From the NCBI GenBank assembly GCA_022453515.1, contig JAJNNY010000011.1, forward strand, positions 124,001-188,000: a stretch of 64,000 bases of DNA. The letters are read 5' to 3'. Of this stretch, positions 47,498 through 59,357 are shown one piece after another. The position numbers and the translations under genes are program-made. Under the pieces are notes generated by a model. The model was not told the DNA's origin, searched no databases, and was given only the letters and a program-made list of their open reading frames with translations. This DNA comes from Astrocystis sublimbata. Taxonomy: Eukaryota > Ascomycota > Sordariomycetes > Xylariales > Xylariaceae. How positions within the stretch are numbered: the stretch's first letter is position 1; the number at the start of each line of letters is the position of its first letter.

Positions 47498-47550
47498 GTT
47501 AGGGTTAGTAGCTAGGGTTTGGGTTAGGGCTTGGGGTAGCCTTTGGGTTA
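47498..47550 (+). repeat. Degenerate telomere-like TTAGGG tract
   Basis: Contains GGTTAGGGTTAG, TAGGGTTTGGGTTAGGG and TTTGGGTTA, i.e. several exact or one-off copies of the fungal telomere hexamer TTAGGG in one orientation, flanked by unique sequence on both sides. Confidence 0.7.
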
Positions 47551-48230
47551 TTTTTTGGATCTTTTTTCTTTTTTTTTTCGAATTTCTGAGGGCTATGTTG
47601 GTATTGGTGATGCTGTGTGGAAAGAAGTATTCGCGACTTCGAGGGGTGTGGCAGAATACCTAAGTAGTGGAGCCAGAGATGAACGTGGGACCCAGCCCGT
47701 GGTACCAGGTGGTGTCTGGTGGTGGTAATGATGTTGAAGAGGGACCACACGGCTGGCCAGTGGACCTTGGAGCTTTGTAAGGGTCATTTGTTGGTGGCCC
47801 CGCTTCCAGTGAGGAATACCTAACTAGACAGTGTGGGAAACGGCTCTCTCAAAGTAGCGCCGTTCACATACTGTGCCCCGGTATCCGCAGCTCACAGTCC
47901 TCATCATATCCATTCGCCCCGAGGTTGAGGTGCAGGTCATGCTGCAATCTACAAAGTCCGGACAGGTCTCCGACCCATCTCATAAACTCATAGTACAAGT
48001 TTATAATTCCAGCCTCCTTTGGACTCCATCGCAACGTTCTTCACCAACCTCAATACCTTCCAGTCCGGGACCTACCTACCTAGCCATATGTAGGTAGGGT
48101 TCTGGGGTACCTACATGTATCTTCCAAGTCTCCTACCTTAGTGCACGCGTAGCAGCAGAGCGGGCATCGTAGGCTTAGGCAGCCACTAAGTAACTTGTCA
48201 TCGTCCCAGCCTAGGTAAGGTCTCACTTAC

Positions 48231-48279
48231 ATTCGTTCGTTCATTCGTTGTTCATTCGTTGTTCATTCGTTGTTCATTC
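48231..48279 (+). repeat. 11-bp tandem repeat upstream of the PROPPIN gene
   Basis: An ATTCGTTCGTTC start followed by three to four head-to-tail copies of ATTCGTTGTTC. It is about 540 bases upstream of the ATG at 48821, in a pyrimidine-rich promoter or leader. Confidence 0.85.
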
Positions 48280-48820
48280 AACATCACCTCCGGACCGAAA
48301 CAACCAGACTGCTGAGAGTTGTTTCTCCCGACTGTCATTTCCGACTCGTTGCGTCTTCTAGCCCATCTCTTTATATATACATAGAGTTTGATTATATCAA
48401 GAATCAACTACCTAGTACGACGTCCGTCCTGCAGATAACCTTTGTGTGTACATAATAACACTGCCGTGACGACCCGGGACTTACGACACCCCGTCTCCCA
48501 GCTCACCTTGCCCGCATTTAGCCAGACTCCGCAACCTTAAAGTTGTAAGCTACGCATCCCGATCTTTAATACAACAGCCAAGGCTGTGGCACCGACTTCA
48601 TGTGGTTCTTCGGAAATCCATACTTCCAGCATTAGACTCAAGCGCAGCTTTCGCCATGATTAGTTGTCGCCGTTGCTGTCAATGACCATCTGAGCCTAAA
48701 CCATCCCCGGTGTTCTGCATCTGAAGCTGTTACGTCACGGTCCAGCTTGTTTCTGTCTACTTACTCACCCCTCTCATCCCACCCGTTGCCTATATTACTA
48801 TTTGCCTGCCCATCGCAGCC

Positions 48821-50174
48821 ATGAATACCCGCCCACCCATCGAGTTACCGAGTGAACAGGCCGCTCTCTCGGTGGCCTTCAACAACGACTCCAGTCGTTT
48901 CGCTGTCGGCCTTGATTCTGGATTTTGCAGTCAGCCAACCCCTAGACAACCCTCTTTCATCGCTCTTCAAGACGCGGCATTCACTTACGTTCATACAGTT
49001 TTCCTGGCAAGCACATGTCAAATTCAGACGGCCAAAGGTATTCATTCATGTATGCAAGTAACTAGGTGGTGAAACTCACTAAATTCGACCCATAGACCTC
49101 AATGCCGGCCTCGGCCTCGTTCAGATGATGGGCAATACCAACTTCCTGGCGTTGGTTGGTGGTGGTCGCGCTCCCAAGTTCCCCCAGAATAAAGTTATCA
49201 TCTGGGATGAAAGCAAAGGCAAAGTGGCATTTGAGATCGCAGCTCTAACCGCCGTCCGCGGCGTTCACATTTCCCGAACCCGGGTTGTCGTGGTTCAGCA
49301 GAATAGCGTACGCCTCTACGCTTTTGAGAAACCGCCGAAACCCTTGGCAAAATACGAAACCGCAGACAACTTGTTAGGATTGTGCTGTCTGACCGATAAA
49401 TATCTGGCTTTTCCCGGGCGAACGCCAGGTCATGTGCAGGTTGTGAGGCTGGCTACGGATAGCGTGAGCATTCTACCAGCCCACTCGTCAAGCCTTAGAG
49501 CTCTCCAGCTTAGCTCAGACGGCGAATTACTTGCCACTGCAAGTGAAAAGGTAAACCAGATAGCAGTTCGCCTCATTTGTCACCTACCAATGCTGATCTC
49601 ATATTAGGGAACACTTGTGAGGATATTTGCGACTGGCAGCGGCGCAAAACTCGGAGAGAGAAGGCGCGGCACGGAAAATGCCACTATATTCTCGTTGCGC
49701 TTCAGTCCATCAGGAAATATGCTAGCCTGCACATCAGACAAGGGGAGCTTACATATCTTTGATGTGCCCAATCCACGCAGGCCTTCCTCTGCGACTCGCT
49801 CAACGGGCTCCGCTACCTCTATCAACCCCTCCGCACCCGTAAATGCCACCACAGATGCGACTAATAAATGGGGGTTCCTTAGCAATATACCTTTCGGCCC
49901 CTTCTCGGACGTTTACTCATTCACCTCTGCTCCGTTTGATACTGGCAACGAACCTCTACAAACCAATCAGAACATGCGCCGTCTGAGCGACAACGCCGTG
50001 CTGGGAACAACAAGACCAGTCAAGGGCGTTATCGGCTGGATCCACGAGGAAAGTTTACTTGTCATTGGAGCTGGACACGATGCACGGTGGGAGAAGTTCA
50101 TATTACAAGACGGCGGAGATGGTCGCCAGGCACTGGTCCGTGAGGGCTGGAAAGGATACCTAAGACGCGGATGA
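48821..50174 (+). CDS. HSV2: PROPPIN WD-repeat protein, Hsv2/WIPI3-4 type
   Basis: Predicted exons are 48821-48929, 48999-49037, 49096-49550 and 49608-50174, 389 aa. Family stretches are SVAFNNDSSRFAVGLDSGFC, GLGLVQMMGNTNFLALVGGG, NKVIIWDE and LQLSSDGELLATASEKGTLVRIF. The phosphoinositide-binding loop reads RRGTEN, the FRRG-like motif that binds PI3P and PI(3,5)P2. Hsv2/Atg18-type proteins are seven-bladed propellers recruited to endosomes and autophagosomes. A Ser/Thr-rich insert follows HIFDVP. Exon 2 (39 nt) is inferred from frame and a TACAG acceptor; its donor GTCAGC is weak, so this join is the least sure. The 3' end is 309 bases from that of Ist3. Confidence 0.85.
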
Positions 50175-50483
50175 ATACGAACAAAAGAAAACATGACAAA
50201 AGGATCGCAGATTGTGGCCAGGGTTGAAGACTTGATATATGAGATTTCGTTCCTTGAAAATTCACCTTGGCGAGGAGTATTGGCAACAAGGCAGGATGGG
50301 TGGGCGTTTGGGGAAACGGAAGCAACACACTGTTTGCGCGGCTATTTCTCGTTCTTACCGTGACAGATTCGGGGACAATCGATGGATACGCTGATCGGTT
50401 CAGTGATGAACTAATAACATTGCTCGAGGGTATCTTGTTTTGCTAGGCATATAAATATAGTTACGAACCCATCTCAACTTTTA
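50175..50483. other. Short intergenic between convergent genes
   Basis: 309 bases with the 3' UTRs of HSV2 (+) and IST3 (-). Nothing else recognised. Confidence 0.6.
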
Positions 50484-51557
50484 TCAATGCGGAGACCTTG
50501 TGCGGCTCCATCGTCTCCTCTTGTGATGCCCATCGTTGTCAGCGTGCCGAGCCCGGTCCTCATTCTTCTCCCTATCATCCTTCCGGCGATCGCGATGTCT
50601 ATCTTCGTGGTCTCGGCGACGCTCCCCGTCGCGGTGTTTCTCGTAATCATAGCCTCGTCTTCCATGCCCTCGTTCCCGTTCCCGATCCCGCTCACGGTCT
50701 CGCTCTCGGGGCCGACTTTCTCTCTCCTCGGGGGTGCGGTCTCGACGGCGGGGCTTCTCGTCGTCTGCCCGAGGTGTCACATCACGTTTATGTCTTCTAC
50801 TCCGGCGGTCATCGTCCTCGTCCCTGCGCGAGCGATGGCTGCTTTTGTGATGGCGGTGTCTCCTCTCCTTCCGCTCCTTCCTATCCTTGTCCTTGTTCAG
50901 CGCCTCCTCGACTTCGCGCTTCTTTTCCTCAATCAGGAAGGCCTTCATAGGATCGTCGTCGTCATGCTCTTGTATCAGCTTCTGCAGCTCCATCTCCTCT
51001 CTGATCATGGGTCGTCTGCTGCTCTCCTCCTCCTGCTCTTCCTCTTCATCTTCGGTGTCGTCAGCCTCCCCCTTCGCTGCCTTCTCCTTCCGCTGCATAT
51101 CCGCCCAGCCGATGGCAAACTCGTCGGGATCCTCGTCGTCCCGCGCCTTGTAGCGCGCGTGGTCGACGCGGACTAGGCGGCCGGCGATCTCGGCGCCGCC
51201 GAGGTTGTCGACGGCCAGGTCGCAGCTCCGCTGGTCTTCGTACTTCAGCCACCCAAAGCCTTTGCTCTTGCCAGACTCCTTGTCGCGGGCGAGTTTGAGG
51301 AAGACGGGTTCGCCGTACTGGGAGAAGATGGTGATGAGGTCGCCTTCGGTCAGGTCGTAGGGCAGGCCGCCGAAGTTGATGAAGGCGGTGTCGCGGTAGT
51401 CGGTGTGCCAGGACGCGTTGGGAGATCTGGAGAGTTGGAATTGAATGTCAGTTGACTGATGCGTGGTAGTGAGGCTTGGGATTGGGGTATGTTTGACTTA
51501 CATGCCATTTTCTATCTCGCGCTTGTTGAGCGCCTGGATGGCGCGGATTTGGTTCAT
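50484..51557 (-). CDS. IST3: Ist3/RBMX2-type RRM splicing factor
   Basis: Predicted exons (minus) are 51557-51502 and 51426-50484, 332 aa. The start MNQIRAIQALNKREIENGI and the following SWHTDYRDTAFINFGGLPYD are diagnostic of Ist3/Snu17/Cwf29. The single RRM has RNP2-like FINFGG and RNP1-like KGFGWLKY, then RLVRVDHARYK. In yeast Ist3 is part of the RES complex with Bud13 and Pml1 on the U2 snRNP and is needed for efficient pre-mRNA splicing and retention. The C-terminal 190 residues are very rich in Arg, Asp, Glu and His (RERDRERDRERERG), a much longer charged tail than in yeast, as is common in filamentous fungi and metazoans. Confidence 0.92.
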
Positions 51558-52353
51558 GTTGGATGCCGCATCAGAGTATGGGTTCGTTTGACAAGAAATG
51601 CTTCACTAGCATGAAGGGAAGTCTCACGCGACCTTGGTAATATGACAGTCTGCTTGTGTATTCTGTAGACGGTTGGCTTAGAATTCGAAAAGTATGATGA
51701 CAGCTTCTGCAAGAACATGAGCAATGTCTTGATATAGATCGATATAAAACAAGGACCTATCAAAAGAATCACAGCGCCGATCTACAGGGGTGTACTACCC
51801 CACTAGTCCAATCTGTGGTGAGCTAGTCCAGAGCTCGCGGGAGAGCCTAAACAGCCAAATAGGAAATTCAAACTGCCAGGATAGGCCAACTAGGCACTCG
51901 AGCTAGTCCAGAACGGGTAGTACCAAGGGCCGCCAGGGGAATGGCTGCATCTTGTCTCGCATCTCGCATCTCGCATTATTTCTATGATTTCCCTTTGACA
52001 CAACCACGAAGTAACGACAAATTATACAAGACATTGCATGCGCGTACCACCCATCACAAGCAACAGACAGCGTTACACCGTCGCCATTCTCTTTGTGAGG
52101 CCACCACCTGCGCTTTGCGCCTGCCGGGTCCTTCCAGCACTGGTCAAGCCATCGAATGCCACGTACTGCTAGACACAACTCAGGCTGATACTCCGCTTGA
52201 CACGCGCCTCCGATATAAGTCGGCACGTGTTGCAAGCATCGGGACGGAGCTTGTGAAGTCCTCCCGGGCTTTCTCTTGCTCTAGTCTGGCCTTGCGGATC
52301 TCTTTCCCACCCCTAAGCGACCTTCAGATGCTCTTCTTCGGCGCCTATCGACC
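51558..52353. other. Divergent promoter region, IST3/dynein LIC
   Basis: About 800 bases upstream of both IST3 (-) and the dynein light intermediate chain (+). CTCGCATCTCGCATCTCGCAT forms a small repeat at 51956-51976. No gene recognised. Confidence 0.6.
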
Positions 52354-54231
52354 ATGACGCCGAACCCGAATCGGTTTTCCACTTACACCAGTACTTCGGT
52401 CGGCACCGGTTCCGAGGAAAAGAAAGATGACAACAAGAGGGACATGTGGAGCTCTATGCTCGACTCGGTCGCGAGCGGCAAAAGGCTCCCCGAGAAGAAC
52501 ATGCTCGTACTAGGTGCGTTGCTTTTGCCTAGCCTTCGCTATGTCCCTTGATGGGTCGAGTGATGGCGATGCTGATATAGTGTTGAACAGGCGGCTCGGT
52601 CCAGTCCCAACGCGAGTTCCTTGAGGCTCTGTCGAGCGACAGCCAACGACGAAATACAGACCGCGCAAACGGCGCCCCGCCCATAGCCAACAGCTTTGCC
52701 CTTGGATATACATACTACGATGTGCTCGACGCCGACCAGGAAGGTCAGTATGCCAAATCTCTCTTGGTCATGCCTGTGCTGATTGGCGTTTTAAAGATAT
52801 TCTGGCTCGGGTATCGCTCTCCCTTCTCAGCAGCCCATCCCCGGCGTTCGCCTCTCTCATCAAACCGCTCTTGACCCCTCGAACGATACCCAACACCCTA
52901 ATAGTAATACTTCTCGATTGGACACAACCATGGTCATGGATGCGCCAACTGCGCGAATGGCTTCTTTTACTTCGAAGCGTTCTTCTTAGTCTTAGCCCTG
53001 AGTGCAAGGAGGCCATGGAAGAAGTAATTTCTAGTTGGCGTGAGCGAGGACGTACCGGCGGATCCGTCAATCTAGATGGCACCGGTGCGGTGGCCGCCGA
53101 GGGAGATGTGGCGTTGCCACTAGGCCCCGGGGAATGGGAAGATGCCCTCGGACTCCCCCTGTGCGTGGTCTGCCAGAACGTGAGTGGCCGAGTGTCGTGA
53201 TTTAGGTTTCCCCCGCTGACGACCCAGCTAGTCGGAGAGAATAGATTACCTCGAGAAATCTCAGGGTTGGAAAGAAGAAAAGTTCGACCTGGTTCTTCAG
53301 TATCTAAGAACGGCACTGTTACGGCGTAAGCAGAATCCCGACCGACAGAGCGCCTGGCATGCTAACCTCGACACAGATGGAGCCTCTCTCATATATACAT
53401 CACCGACCATGGTGACCCCACTACAGACTATGGTACATGCGAGCCTAGGCATACGCTCGTTGCTCAAGCGAGCGCCTTTGAAGCATAATGTGATCGACCG
53501 AGACAAGATTATCGTCCCACCAAACTGGGATTCATGGGGCAAGATCCGAGTGTTACGTGATGGTTTTGATGTGGAGAGCATCAGTGAAGGCTGGTCCATC
53601 GACATCAACCAGCCGTTCCCCGCTGGCGGTTCCTCTACGACGAACGATACAGAAGAGGGCGAGACCTTCGAGTCGAACGATCAGTCGGAACCCGAAGGAT
53701 CTGCGGTGGCGATGTACGAGGAGCAAGTACAAGACACCAGCCTGGACACACTGCAGCTCGTGCAGGGCCACATAGACACGAACAAGCTGGAAATTCCATC
53801 TGTCGACACACAAGCGTTCCTCGGTAACCAGCTCGGTCGGCTGGAACAGCAGAAGAAGGACGAGGAGAAGGTCACCAAAGAGAACTCATTCGCGCAAGCC
53901 GATACACCCGACATGATTAGCGATCATATCGGACCGGTGCAATTCAACATGGGTGGTATTCAAGTTGATGCCGATGATATGGTACAGCGGCTTAAGGTAA
54001 TACCCTCTTCCAACTCGTAATTTCTGCGAGGGCATACTGACACGTTATTGTTAACAGGAGCGGCAAGCCTATGGACATTCACCAGAACCTTTTGCCCAGG
54101 ATGATGAGGAGGACGAGGAAGAGGAGGAGGATGAGACACAGGCCGAACCTTCGCCTCAAGTAGACACAGTCACACTCGCGAAGTTCTTTGGCAATCTCAT
54201 GAATAGGAAACCAGAGGCGAGGTCCCCTTAA
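52354..54231 (+). CDS. Cytoplasmic dynein light intermediate chain
   Basis: Predicted exons are 52354-52513, 52591-52743, 52797-53179, 53232-53325, 53377-53996 and 54058-54231, 527 aa. The N-terminal GTPase-like fold begins KNMLVLGGSVQSQREFLEAL, a degenerate P-loop. Further family stretches are FALGYTYYDVLDADQEDILAR, ILLDWTQPWSWMRQLREW, PLCVVCQN and DYLEKSQGWKEEKFDLVLQYLR, and the C-terminal helical region has GGIQVDADDMVQRLKERQA and an acidic EEDEEEEEDE tract. The subunit links the dynein heavy chain to cargo adaptors in nuclear migration and endosome transport. Five introns of 51-77 nt all keep frame and rebuild conserved stretches, so the model is solid. The P-loop lacks the canonical GK(S/T), usual for fungal members. 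Confidence 0.9.
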
Positions 54232-55354
54232 TACGACACAATAAAGCTTGTACTTCAGACAAGGCCAATACAACGTACTGAGGTAACAGGTTGAAACGCG
54301 CCAGACTATGACACGGGCTTGGCATTGGCGCACGACCTACGCTCATCAGGATGCGCCTTTGATGACGACGAGGATCTCATCCAGAGTGTCTTTGGTGACA
54401 TGCGCCAATGTTACGGAAATAGGGGGTCGAAGGGGCAGCAGGCGGCGGAGGCACACAGCATCACTACCCCAAATAATGCAGCATACAGTACCTAGGTACC
54501 TAACCTACTTGGGGTTTCTTGGAGGAATTGTCTAGAGAATTTGTGTATTATGGCTAAGACTGTGGAATAGATACCCCCAATGATTACAATAAAAGCCGTG
54601 TTGCAACACTTGGTGGAAATTTCAGCTGCCCCCACCCGGATTTCCACACGTCTCCAAGGTCACATTTTGTCCGTTTGACAAATAGCGGTTCATACCAAGG
54701 TGCGCCTTACCTTAGAAAGGTAACTTCCTACGTGGAAATCATAGGCTATCACATGATGAACACAGCCATGTGGCCCGGCCGGCTGGGTTGAACGAGGCAA
54801 GAGCATATGCGAGTGTACCTACCTATCTCGGGTATGTACTGTGGGGTTAAGGGTGCGTTTGTGGGGAACGCCCCGGCAGGCAGGCAGTCGCGGGGTAATT
54901 ATAGACGAGTAAGTTGTTGATAAGGTAAACAGCTGAACAAACAATATGCGCCACCTCTGCTATGTACCTAGCTCTTGACGCAATACCCAACTCGCCAACC
55001 AGAGCGAACTTCGGAAGTATTTCTCTTGCTCAAATATCCCTTGCATGCTTCAAGTTTTTTTCTTCTCACCGCCCCAACGACCAACGCCAACGACGTCTTA
55101 TCTAGACTTGTTTCCATCCCCAGCCTTGGACCGCCCTAGCAGTTAATTAATTACTTACTTACCTACCGACCTCGCCGGCCTAGTCGCCGTCTATCTTATC
55201 ATCTTAGCCAGCGACTAGACGAACCACTCCGAAAGCGAGTGCGCCGCATCCCGTCCCCGCGCCCTCTTCTCTCTGCCACCTTGCGATCTGCTCCGGCTCT
55301 CTGCGCTGAGTTTGTCATGACCGCTATCGTTCGCGTAGGAACGAGACCACTGCC
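54232..55354. other. 1.1-kb intergenic region
   Basis: Between two plus-strand genes. It contains GTACCTAGGTACCTAACCTACTT at about 54489-54511, CCTACCTATCT near 54817 and TTACTTACTTACCTACC near 55151-55167. The last 200 bases are a pyrimidine-rich leader of the DUF255 gene. No gene recognised. Confidence 0.55.
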
Positions 55355-57996
55355 ATGATGTCCGCGCAGCTCCAACAGCAACAGGATTCGTCCGAGCGAC
55401 CAGCTTCCACCTCGGCTTCGGCCTCGGCCCCGGCTCCTGTTGTTGCAGCATCGCAAGACTCACATGGCACACACAGCGCACACGGCTATTCCAACGGCGC
55501 ACCTCTTGCACCACTGACGAACCGTGCTGCGCAAAGCAAGAGCCCCTACCTACGGGCGCATGCCAACAGCCCCGTAGCCTGGCAGCTCCTAGACGACGAC
55601 GCCGTGAGCCGCGCCAGGACCGAGAACAAGCTGATCTTCCTCAGCATAGGCTTCCTTGCCTCCCACCGTAAGAGAATACCCCATAGCCCCAACAACCTCA
55701 TCTCTCCCTTCGCCCCCTCCTTTCCTCCGAGTCGATCGCACTGAGCTCACACTAACCGCCGCCGCCGCCTTTCACAGACTGCCATCTGGCCCATCTCGAG
55801 TCATTCTCCGATCCGACGCTCGCCGCGCTCCTGAACACAGAGTTCATGCCCGTCCTCGTCGATCGCGAGGAGCACCCCAACTATGACTACATATACATGA
55901 AATACAACGAGTCACTCAATAGTGTTGGGGGCTGGCCGTTGAATGCCTTCCTCACCCCCGAGCTTGAGCCTGTCTTCAGCGGCACCTACTGGGCGCCCCC
56001 CGGTGCCACGAGCGCCAATTCCGACATGGACGAGGCCGAAGACACCGACAGGCCCCTCGACTGGCTCACCGTCGTGAGAAAAGTCCACTCCTCCTGGAAG
56101 GATGAGGAGAAGCGCGTTCGCGAAGAGGCCCAGCAGAACTTCACTGAACTCGCACACGTCATCAGTGAAGGCATGGTTGACCACCCGCAAGATGCCCATT
56201 CCACAAGGAGGGACGTGTCCGCTATCGATTACGCCCAAGACTTGGACGGCGAGCTAGATCTGGAGCAGATCGAGGAGGCCTTTGCACGCATCACCCGAAC
56301 TTTCGATTATCCGTTCGGCGGCTTCGGTCAGCAGGACAAGTTTCTTACCCCATCCAAGCTCTCACTCATGCTCCGGGCCACCCATTTCCCGCCCGAAGTC
56401 CAGGACGTAGCCGGGCCCAAGGATTGTACCTTCATCAGCGATTCCGCCCTCCATACCCTACGCCGCATCGTCCACGGCGCGGTCCACGATCATATTGGTG
56501 GAGGCTTCCATCGCCATTCGGTCACGAGAGACTGGTCTTTGCCGTCATTCGAAAAGATGCTCATCGACAACGCTCTCCTGCTAGGTCTGTTTCTCGACGC
56601 GTGGCTTCTATCGGGCAGGGATCCCAACGAAGAGCTCGCACAGACGGTCAAGGATGTAGCCGATTACATCACGAGCCCGACCATGATGTCGAGTCAGGGC
56701 GGTTTCTTCACCAGCGAAGCAGCCGATTCTCTCAACAAGAGAGGTGATCCGGCCATGCGCAATGGTGCCTTCTACCTGTGGACAAGGAAAGAGTTCGACA
56801 CTGCTGTGGGCGACGAGAACGAGGCCGAGGTTGCTGCAGCCTATTGGGACGTTCAGGCAGACGGAAACGTTGATCCCCAGCACGACCCCCTTGACGAGTT
56901 CCTGAACCAGAATGTTTTGCGCATCGCCAAGACTCATGCCCGGCTCAGCAAGCAGCTGGGCATCTCGGCCGCCGATGTGAAGCAGCGCATCGCATCCGCT
57001 CGAGAAAAGCTGCGTGCTTACCGCGAGAGAGAACGCGTGCGCCCGACTGTCGATACAAAGATCGTCGCAGCTTACAACGGCATGGCTATTGTCGCATTAT
57101 CGCGAGCCAGTGCTGTTCTCCACGACCAAGACCCCGAGCGAGCGAACAGATATCTTACGGCTGCCAAGAACGCAGCGCACTTCATCAAGACACAGATGTG
57201 GGATGGTAGCGAAAAGGTCCTGTACCGAGCATACTCGGATGGCTGCTTCGATACAGCTGGGTTCGCGGAGGACTATGCCTACTTAATCGAGGGACTGATT
57301 GAGCTATATGAGGCCACCGCTGATGAGTCCTGGCTCCAGTGGGCCGACGAATTGCAAGCGGTCCAGATCACCCGGTTCTACGATGACGCGCCGTCCACGG
57401 CAACGAGCGTGCATACCAAATGCGGTGGCTTCTACTCCAGCACCCAGGACGCGCCACACACTATACTCCGTGTCAAGGAGGGCATAGATGGGTCGCAGCC
57501 TTCGGTGAACTCGGTCTCCGTCTCCAACCTGTTCAGACTCGGCGCGCTGCTCAACGACAAGAAGTACACGTACCTGGCCAAGGCCAGTGTGAACGCCTTC
57601 AGCGCCGAGATCCTCGAACATCCCAACCTCTTCCCCGGCCTGCTATGCGGCATCGTGCCCTGGCGGCTAGGAGGCCGCCACTGGGTCTCTGTGGGTGACG
57701 ACGTTGCTGCGAAGTCGTTGTTTCACAGGGCGCCCCGCGCGGCCCTGTCCACGCTACGGTACCACAATCCGCGCAACGCTGACTCGTGGCTGAGGAGGCG
57801 CGATCCGAGCCTGAGATTGGATGAGGCGGGCATTTATACGCAGAGCAATGAGAGTCCCTGCGTGTTTCGCAAGGTCGACGCGAATGATACTCCGTGGATT
57901 CGGGCCCCCGTCGCCGCGACCGCGACCGCTGCGAGCGGTACGAACACGCCTGCTGAGGCACTCCCTCCTTCCGGACCCTCTATTTCGGAGTCTTGA
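55355..57996 (+). CDS. DUF255/SPATA20-like thioredoxin-fold protein
   Basis: Predicted exons are 55355-55667 and 55778-57996, 843 aa. A low-complexity Gln/Ser/Ala N-terminus precedes the DUF255 domain: KSPYLRAHANSPVAW, KLIFLSIGF, then the active-site region and LVDREEHPNYDYIYM and GGWPLNAFLTPELEPVFSGTYW. The rest is a six-hairpin-type (alpha/alpha) domain with HDHIGGGFHRHSVTRDW, PSFEKMLIDNALLLG, DTKIVAAYNGM and GFAEDYAYLIEGLI. Relatives are bacterial YyaL and animal SPATA20, of uncertain function (a redox or epimerase-like role has been proposed). The usual CHWCH reads SHHCH here, so only one of the two Cys remains. A second ATG follows at once (55358). Confidence 0.9.
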
Positions 57997-59357
57997 GGGG
58001 GAAATCTCTCTACTTTTTTCTCTAAATACCGCATCTGTCTACTTGTGAAGTTGAAGGGTTATAGCGACAGCCATACCGTTGCGTTTCAAATACGACACCG
58101 TGGGATTTTATTGGGGATAGGGCCGAGTCTGGTTCGGTTTGGTCGGTTTATCCCGTCCCGTTCATCTTTGTTTAAAGTGCTGGGTTGCCTCCACGGTGAA
58201 CTCACCATTCTATTTGTCTCTCTCTCTCTCTCTTTTTTTCTCAAACACACATGCACACGCGAATGGGCGGTTTCTCTGTATGCATCACGATGGAATGGTG
58301 GCATTGTATATGTATGTTTGTATGTATCATGTGCATGAATAGGCGAGTGGGTAGGGTAGGGTAAGGTTGGGGGTAGCTACATAAGGTAGCCGGGGACGGA
58401 ACGGTTTGCATTTGACTTTAGTTTAGATCACTGACTGGATGATGAAATGATTATGAGTCGATCGATATTTTTTGGGGATTCTTGCCATTTTTGGCTTTTA
58501 TGTCATGTGCCTTTGATTCTGTGATTGATGATACCTGACCTACTATTCGAGCTACCACGGTATGGTGGTGTATCTTCATTCTCCCTTACTACACATCATC
58601 TGATCGAGGACAAGATACTACTATGTACAGTCGCTGAGTGGGTAGGTAGGTATTCAAATAACTTTGATTTGAAAACTACTTGGGTACCTGATTGAATATG
58701 ACCGACCTTATGTGTTGGCCTCCCTCATTTACTGAAGGCAGACAGATAGGCGATGCTCACTCAGCTCGCGAAGGCCAAATGGGTTATCAATCTCATGGTC
58801 AGAAAACTTGATTCACATTAATAGAAACGGAAGTTTCGTCGCTTGTATTAAGCTTTGATAAGCCTTTGCAAGGTCTTCGCTGCCTGATCGCTGCCTGAAT
58901 ATAGAGAGTACAGATAGTTAAAGCATAAATAACCAAGAGACTACGGTAATAACACATTTGCTCCGCGATTGAAATCGCAATTGTTGCTTGCTGTTTGATT
59001 CTTCTGAGGCTGAGCTAATTGACCTCTTATTCTTTTTCCTCCCTGTTCATGCTTCTTTCATATTACCCCTTTTCCCGGGACGGGGATGGCTAGGATGGGT
59101 GGGAGCTTGGAGAGATTGAGAAGAGGAAGGGCAGAAGAGCCGTTCAGGAAGAGAATACGAAAGGAATAGATAGAGAAGGATGGGGGTACCTGGGTACGCA
59201 AGAAAAGGCTTCAGAAAGCGAGAACGCCCATATCCAAGCTAAAGCACCTGAACAATTCCCAAAGTAGATGTGTAAGAAGAACAAGAAGAAAGAGAAAGGT
59301 GACATCCCACTTTCAGTATTCGAACACATCACGCAGCATATCTCATTTTACCTCATC
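57997..59357. other. 1.4-kb intergenic between convergent genes
   Basis: 3' regions of the DUF255 gene (+) and the mucin-like gene (-). It contains a (CT)n/T-rich tract at about 58217-58239, TATGTATG repeats near 58310-58327, GGGTAGGGTAGGGTAAGG at about 58349-58366 and GGGTAGGTAGGTA at about 58639-58651. No gene recognised. Confidence 0.6.

Larger units (their letters stand above)
47297..48820. other. 1.5-kb intergenic region with low-complexity tracts
   Basis: Follows the A-T-R gene and precedes the PROPPIN gene. It holds a 15-C run at 47398-47412, the telomere-like tract at 47498-47550 followed by T-rich runs to about 47580, a GGTAGGTA/TACCTACC-rich stretch at about 48071-48117 and an ATTC-GTTGTTC repeat at 48231-48279. 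No gene recognised. Confidence 0.6.

Noticed and set aside
47498..47550. True chromosome end
   Set aside because: The TTAGGG copies are few and degenerate, and ordinary conserved genes continue for 16 kb beyond them.
42616..50174. Secondary-metabolite gene cluster around the A-T-R gene
   Set aside because: Flanking genes are a septin, a PROPPIN and Ist3; no P450, transporter, methyltransferase or cluster regulator is present within reach.
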